A program made the position numbers and the translations under genes. DNA of 64,000 nucleotides from positions 1-64,000 of the forward strand of contig MSGT01000012.1 in the NCBI GenBank assembly GCA_001940825.1, written 5' to 3'. This DNA is from Sphaerochaeta sp. Phil3 (lineage in GTDB: Bacteria; Spirochaetota; Spirochaetia; Sphaerochaetales; Sphaerochaetaceae). Of the stretch, positions 60,059 to 64,000 are shown piece after piece (positions within the stretch are counted from its first letter, which is position 1; every line of letters starts with the position of its first letter). The notes beneath the pieces are model-generated. The model did no database searches and had not been told where the DNA came from. It was given only the letters and a program-made list of their open reading frames with translations.

Positions 60059-60087
60059 GGGAACCTTTTCCAAGGTTCCCTTTTTTT
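60059..60087 (+). terminator. Terminator of tRNA-Thr
   Basis: A perfect 9-bp stem (60059-60067 with 60072-60080), TTCC loop and seven T, eight bases after the tRNA. Confidence 0.92.
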
Positions 60088-60100
60088 CTTGGTCTTTTGA

Positions 60101-60943
60101 TTACTTGATGTTGTTGACTTCCTCAACGCTCAGGTTCGCGGCCTTGGCGATAGCTTCAATGGGGAAACCTTGTTCCTTTAGGCTTTTTGCCATACGATTT
60201 GTGGCGTTGGCTTCACCTATTGAAATGCCCATGGCTTCACCCTCGTCGTATTTGTCCTTGAGAAGGAACTCAAGCTTCATGTACTCTTTCCTCCAGTCGT
60301 CGTCTCTGTTGTACTTCTGCACGTACTTGTCCAGAACAGCCACAAGCCCACTCCTGGTCTCCATGCCAATGGCTCCGACACCTCCGTTCAGATACCTGAA
60401 CAGCTCGTCCATGTCCGGATTGGAGACGCCCTTGGAGCCTCTGCTGTTCAGGAACATGATATATCTACGGTCCCCAAGTGGCAAGCCTTGTACGTCCTCG
60501 CACATCGTGGAGAACCTGTAGACCTTCTCGTCTTTTGCAAACGGATCGAACGTGCACAGGAATATCACATAGCTTGTCCTCATGCTCCCAAAGCCCTCGC
60601 CCTTGTCCAGCATGGCTATGTCCATGGAGGAGGAATACAGCCTTGCCCTCTCGGCAAGGTCGGTTATTGACGTCCTCTGCAGTTCGATGTCGTACACCGT
60701 CTTTCCATCGTCGAAGTAGACGTCCAGCCTCACGCCTCTTCTCATGGGATCCGAGAGTATGCTCTTCTCCGCCTCCGGATGCCTTGCGTACCTTATGTCG
60801 GCTATATGGTGTTCATCGCCGAATATGGCCTCCAGCAGCCTGATGCATGCCTTCTTGTTCTTCATGACCGTGGTGAACATGAAGTTGTTTTCCAGAGCCA
60901 CGTCGTTCCTGTTCCTTCCGACTGCGTTTTCCTTCATCTTCAT
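60101..60943 (-). CDS. PD-(D/E)XK nuclease family transposase (Rpn/PDDEXK_2 type)
   Basis: The 280-residue protein starts NDVALENNFMFTTVMKNKKACIRLLEAIFG and has the nuclease motif VRLDVYFDDGKTVYDIELQR near residue 72, i.e. D...E-x-Q of the PD-(D/E)XK fold. The C-terminus (KEQGFPIEAIAKAANLSVEEVNNI) is the helical tail usual in these multi-copy, transposase-like proteins. They are linked to RecA-independent DNA transfer (Rpn) and often vary at their tails. The start ATG 60943 has a GAGG-containing ribosome site. It lies between two tRNA genes, a common spot for mobile DNA. Confidence 0.85.
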   Translation of the reverse strand: MKMKENAVGRNRNDVALENNFMFTTVMKNKKACIRLLEAIFGDEHHIADIRYARHPEAEKSILSDPMRRGVRLDVYFDDGKTVYDIELQRTSITDLAERARLYSSSMDIAMLDKGEGFGSMRTSYVIFLCTFDPFAKDEKVYRFSTMCEDVQGLPLGDRRYIMFLNSRGSKGVSNPDMDELFRYLNGGVGAIGMETRSGLVAVLDKYVQKYNRDDDWRKEYMKLEFLLKDKYDEGEAMGISIGEANATNRMAKSLKEQGFPIEAIAKAANLSVEEVNNIK

Positions 60944-61196
60944 ATCTGACCTCTCTGAATTTGGATTGAAGGGCTTCCAGAGTCCTTCATAGTTTCAAAT
61001 ACGAGAAACCTGTACTTTCCATTCACGTTTTTTGAAAGATTTTCGAAAATTTTGACGTATCCAATATAACTCCAAACAACGAAATCAATTATACAAAGCA
61101 AAACGGAACCGTTCATTCGCCCTGAAACCTGCGTCAAAAAACATTTCAAAAGTATGTTGACTTTTTGGGTGAAATAATCTACATTTTGCAAGTCAT
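60944..61196. other. AT-rich spacer before tRNA-Tyr
   Basis: About 250 bp without a gene or obvious RNA. It should hold the divergent promoters of the nuclease gene and tRNA-Tyr; I see no clean consensus. Confidence 0.4.
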
Positions 61197-61278
61197 GGAG
61201 AGGTTCCCGAGCGGTCAAAGGGGGCAGACTGTAAATCTGTTGGCTCAGCCTTCGAAGGTCCGAATCCTTCTCTCTCCA
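61197..61278 (+). tRNA. tRNA-Tyr (anticodon GTA)
   Basis: This 82-nt class II tRNA has a long variable arm. The acceptor GGAGAGG pairs with TCTCTCC, the anticodon loop is CTGTAAA giving GTA, and the T-arm is GGTCCGAATCC. The discriminator is A and no CCA is encoded. Confidence 0.95.
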
Positions 61279-61282
61279 ACTT

Positions 61283-61312
61283 CAAGGTCTTCTTCGAAAG
61301 AGGAAGACCTTG
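61283..61312 (+). terminator. Hairpin after tRNA-Tyr
   Basis: A perfect 10-bp stem (61283-61292 with 61303-61312) with a 10-nt loop, but no T-run directly after it. It may be a terminator with a weak tail or an RNA-processing element upstream of the YkgJ-type gene. Confidence 0.5.
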
Positions 61313-61346
61313 ATTGTCTATAGACGTTTTTTATACAGGGACTGCC

Positions 61347-61787
61347 ATGAGTAGCTGTTTCTACGACAAAGGACTCCATTTCGAATGCCAATGCTGTAAC
61401 TACTGTTGCAGCACGGAGCCTGGCTATGTCCTTTTGGGTGAGGACGATGTCACACGAATGGCATCGTGCCTTGGCTTGGATAGGAAGAAATTCATAGATA
61501 CCTACTGCCGCTATGTGGACATGGGAGCATTCAAGATGCTGAGCCTAAAGGAGAAGGAGAACTACGACTGCATATTCCTTTGCGAAAAAGGCTGTACCGT
61601 GTACAAAGCACGCCCCAGACAGTGCATGACGTATCCGTTCTGGGCGCATGTGCTTGAAAGCGAAGAGACATGGAACGAAGAGGCCAAGGCCTGTCCTGGA
61701 ATAGGCAAGGGTAGACTGTACACCAAGAAGGAGATTGAAGAGAAGCTTCAATTCCGTATGGACAACAAACCTATCATGGTGCTGTAG
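61347..61787 (+). CDS. YkgJ-family cysteine-cluster protein
   Basis: The 146-residue protein has the YkgJ/UPF0153 cysteine pattern: FECQCCNYCC near residue 14, later CEKGCTVYKARPRQCMTYPFW near 85, and KACPGIGKG. These proteins bind a metal or Fe-S centre; the reaction is unknown. I chose ATG 61347, with weak AGGGA upstream; TATACA lies 9 nt before it. Its stop is immediately followed by the dnaG start, so the two are likely cotranscribed. Confidence 0.82.
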   Translation: MSSCFYDKGLHFECQCCNYCCSTEPGYVLLGEDDVTRMASCLGLDRKKFIDTYCRYVDMGAFKMLSLKEKENYDCIFLCEKGCTVYKARPRQCMTYPFWAHVLESEETWNEEAKACPGIGKGRLYTKKEIEEKLQFRMDNKPIMVL

Positions 61788-63584
61788 ATGGCAAAGTATT
61801 CAGAAGCGGTCATAGAGGACATAAAGAACAGACTTCCTGTAAGCGAAGTCGTATCCCAGTATGTAAAGCTCACAAGAAAGGGCGACAGGCATTGGGGGTT
61901 GTGTCCTTTCCATCATGAGAAGACCCCTTCGTTCACAGTCCTTGACAGCGGTGGGTTCTACAAGTGCTTTGGCTGCGGCAAAGGCGGAAGCATATTCGAC
62001 TTCGTCATGGAGATGGAGCATGTAAGCTTCCCAGAGGCCGTTGAGATACTTGCAAAGAAGGCCGGCATTGAGCTCAAGGAGGAATCTGAGGGTGAAAAGC
62101 GCCAATACAGCAAGCAAAAGGCCATTGGAGAGCTGTACGATAGGCTTTACAAGACTTACCACACGATACTTCTGGCCCATCCACAGGCGCAGGCTGCGCG
62201 CGATTACCTTGCAAAAAGGAAGGTGTCGGCTGATACCATAGAGAAGTTCCAGCTTGGATACTCCCCTGACGACCCAAAGTGGCTGTATGGGTTTCTAAGG
62301 AAGAACAACTACTCTGATGAAGTGCTCAAGGAAAGCGGGCTTTTCAGTCGAAACTACGAGACGCTTCCTCTTTTCAGAAACAGGATAATGTTCCCAATAA
62401 GGACATGGCAGGGCAACTGCGTGGCCTTTGGAGGAAGGGACCTTTCAGGTGAGAGCAGGGCAAAGTACATAAACACGCCTGATACTGCCATATACAGCAA
62501 GAGGAATGTCCTATTTGGTTTCTACGAAAGCCTTTCCACCATAAAGGAGAAGAAGGAGATTACGCTTTGCGAAGGCAATTTCGATGTCATCTCACTTCAT
62601 CAGGCCGGTCTTACGTACGCTGCGGCTCCACTTGGAACGGCGTTCACTGAGGAGCAGGCAAAGCTCATAAAGAGATACTGTGACAGGGTGAACCTTTTGT
62701 TCGATTCCGACTCCGCCGGTCAGAATGCAACGGCCAAAGCCCTGCTCATATGCCAGAAGCTTGACCTTTCGAACTTTGTGGTGAAGCTTGAAGGTGCAAA
62801 GGATGCATCCCAGATGCTTGAGGAGCAAGGGGAGCAAACGCTTGCAAAAAGCGCTGTAAATGCTGTTACAGGCTTTTCTTATCTTGTATCATCGGCCTTA
62901 AAAATGTATGATATACGGCAGCCTAAAGGCAAATCATCTGTTTTCAAGGAGGTTAGGCCTTACCTTGACGCAACGAGCTCAGACATCGAGCGCCAGGGAT
63001 ATATAAAATATCTTTCAGACGTCCTTCGCATTCCGGAGGAGAAGATATTGAGCGACTACATGAAGCAGCGGGGCACAGAGCCTGAACCCAAAGAGGAAGA
63101 GAAGGCAACGATAGGTATTGCGTACAATCCGCTCAAGGCTTCCACGGAACTCAATGCAATGCTCATTCTAATGAAGAACAGGGATCTTTTCGAACGCTTC
63201 AGAACGAAGGTTAAGGTATCGGACATGGTCGATCCTTTGGCTAGGAAGCTCTATACCGTTCTTGAGGATGCTTCGCGTCAGGATGTACGGACCCCTGAGA
63301 TTCTTCTTCAAATGATCGAGCAGCAGGAACTGAAGGATCTTACAGTTACCGCATTCGCCAGTCCAATGTACGACAGGTCCAATGCTGAGAAGGTCTTGGA
63401 GGACGCAGTGCTCCAGATAAGGCTTCGTCGCCTTGAGGAGAAGCGCAACAGAGTACTCAGACTTCTAAGCAGCGGGGAAATGGAGAATATGGACGCAAGT
63501 GAGGTTGGGCAGTATCTTTCAATGAAGGCTTCGTTGGACAAGGACATCGAAGAACTCAAGGAAGAGATGGAACACAGGGAATAG
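61788..63584 (+). CDS. dnaG: DNA primase
   Basis: DnaG makes RNA primers at replication forks. The 598 residues contain the N-terminal zinc finger (CPFHHEKTPSFTVLDSGGFYKCFGCGKGG near 39-67). The TOPRIM core follows with ITLCEGNFDVISLHQAGLTYAAAPLGTAFT near 257 and NLLFDSDSAGQNAT near 302. The C-terminal helical DnaB-interacting domain is last. The ATG directly follows the YkgJ-type gene. It is followed by rpoD, forming the dnaG-rpoD part of the macromolecular-synthesis operon. Confidence 0.96.
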   Translation: MAKYSEAVIEDIKNRLPVSEVVSQYVKLTRKGDRHWGLCPFHHEKTPSFTVLDSGGFYKCFGCGKGGSIFDFVMEMEHVSFPEAVEILAKKAGIELKEESEGEKRQYSKQKAIGELYDRLYKTYHTILLAHPQAQAARDYLAKRKVSADTIEKFQLGYSPDDPKWLYGFLRKNNYSDEVLKESGLFSRNYETLPLFRNRIMFPIRTWQGNCVAFGGRDLSGESRAKYINTPDTAIYSKRNVLFGFYESLSTIKEKKEITLCEGNFDVISLHQAGLTYAAAPLGTAFTEEQAKLIKRYCDRVNLLFDSDSAGQNATAKALLICQKLDLSNFVVKLEGAKDASQMLEEQGEQTLAKSAVNAVTGFSYLVSSALKMYDIRQPKGKSSVFKEVRPYLDATSSDIERQGYIKYLSDVLRIPEEKILSDYMKQRGTEPEPKEEEKATIGIAYNPLKASTELNAMLILMKNRDLFERFRTKVKVSDMVDPLARKLYTVLEDASRQDVRTPEILLQMIEQQELKDLTVTAFASPMYDRSNAEKVLEDAVLQIRLRRLEEKRNRVLRLLSSGEMENMDASEVGQYLSMKASLDKDIEELKEEMEHRE

Positions 63585-63586
63585 AG

Positions 63587-64000
63587 ATGACAGAGGAAAA
63601 CAAACAGGAAATACTGCAGAAGCTGATCTATTCAGCTCAGAACGAAAACAAATTCACCGTGTCGGACTTGAAGGAGTACCTTTTGTCCGAGCACGTCGAT
63701 GCCGATGAGGACATCGAATACTTCAGAAACCAACTTGAGAAGAAGAATCTGATAATCTCTGAGAGCGATGTGGAAACTCCGGATTTCATAGAGGAGCCTC
63801 CAACGGACGAGATGGAGGAAATCGAGGACGAAGAGGAGGACGATGCCCTTCTTGGTGGGGACGAAGACGATGAAATCCTCACTGACGACGTAGATGCATT
63901 GGACGTCCAGGAGCCTGCAGAGTCAGAGGACGAGACCGATGACGAAGACGATGATGATCTTGACGACGAGGACGACAGGATAGACGAAAAGGATTCGTAC
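63587..64000 (+). CDS. rpoD: RNA polymerase sigma factor RpoD (5' part, runs off the window)
   Basis: The frame is open from ATG 63587 to the window end, 138 codons. The first 55 residues (EILQKLIYSAQNENKFTVSDL to EKKNLIIS) look like sigma-70 region 1.1. A very acidic Glu/Asp stretch follows, as commonly seen before region 1.2 in spirochaete and proteobacterial RpoD. Its position two bases after the dnaG stop supports the call. Conserved regions 2-4 lie outside the window, so the identification rests on context and composition. Confidence 0.8.
   Translation, partial: MTEENKQEILQKLIYSAQNENKFTVSDLKEYLLSEHVDADEDIEYFRNQLEKKNLIISESDVETPDFIEEPPTDEMEEIEDEEEDDALLGGDEDDEILTDDVDALDVQEPAESEDETDDEDDDDLDDEDDRIDEKDSY

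Overview
The window looks like a chromosomal segment of a host-associated spirochaete (Spirochaetota, probably a gut lineage near Sphaerochaetaceae or Treponemataceae). The support is a PUR-alpha/DUF3276 protein like Borrelia BpuR, a short SMC without a recognisable canonical hinge, a PcnB-like polymerase beside a separate CCA enzyme, PEGA and lipoprotein genes, an rnfCDGEAB operon, tRNAs without encoded CCA, and the order ffh-rpsP-khpA-rimM-trmD-rplS. The lineage call is inference from gene content; no rRNA is present.

Positions 1-7100 are an accessory island: an IS1182-type element, an AT-rich gene for a coiled-coil/CHAT caspase-like protease, a GC-rich wreck of a Clostridia-type (Tn1549-like) conjugative element, and the 5' half of an IS110-family transposon with its long non-coding end. 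The wreck holds a topB 5' end fused in frame to another gene's tail, a Cys-rich small ORF, a BRO-N antirepressor, a DUF6050 membrane protein, a MobC 5' fragment and a large serine recombinase 3' fragment. Two arrays of 9-bp tandem repeats precede arcC.

Positions 7110-34840 are core genes: arcC, rnhB, DUF3276, tRNA-Gly, smc, M42 peptidase, ffh, the rpsP-to-rplS operon, yraN, coaD, rpmF-acpP-rnc, cca, ileS, trpS (with an Fe-S-type Cys motif), gpsA, then a minus-strand block thpR, thiI, nifS, aroB, DEAH helicase and hisS. Positions 35009-53484 hold pcnB, a P-loop gene, the rnf operon, a GH57-like protein that seems to have lost its nucleophile, prfB with a programmed +1 frameshift, a PEGA protein, ftsY, a Lol-type ABC exporter, RNase Z and an acidic membrane protein. 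Positions 53594-64000 hold a septum-type coiled-coil protein, tsaC, aroH, DUF1015, an APC permease, uraA behind a leader terminator, tRNA-Thr, a PD-(D/E)XK transposase-type nuclease, tRNA-Tyr, a YkgJ-type protein, dnaG and the start of rpoD.

The genes form coherent groups: translation and tRNA maturation (the CCA enzyme matches the CCA-less tRNAs; the cysteine desulfurase next to thiI suggests 4-thiouridine synthesis), protein targeting (ffh, ftsY, Lol exporter), energy conservation (Rnf) and replication/transcription initiation (dnaG-rpoD). The least expected signals are degenerate period-9 tandem arrays at four places, one of which shares an 18-nt unit (16/18) with a hairpin in the tRNA-Thr leader; a recurring TATAAT-N7-ATG arrangement suggesting leaderless mRNAs; and a candidate IS110 bridge-RNA region.
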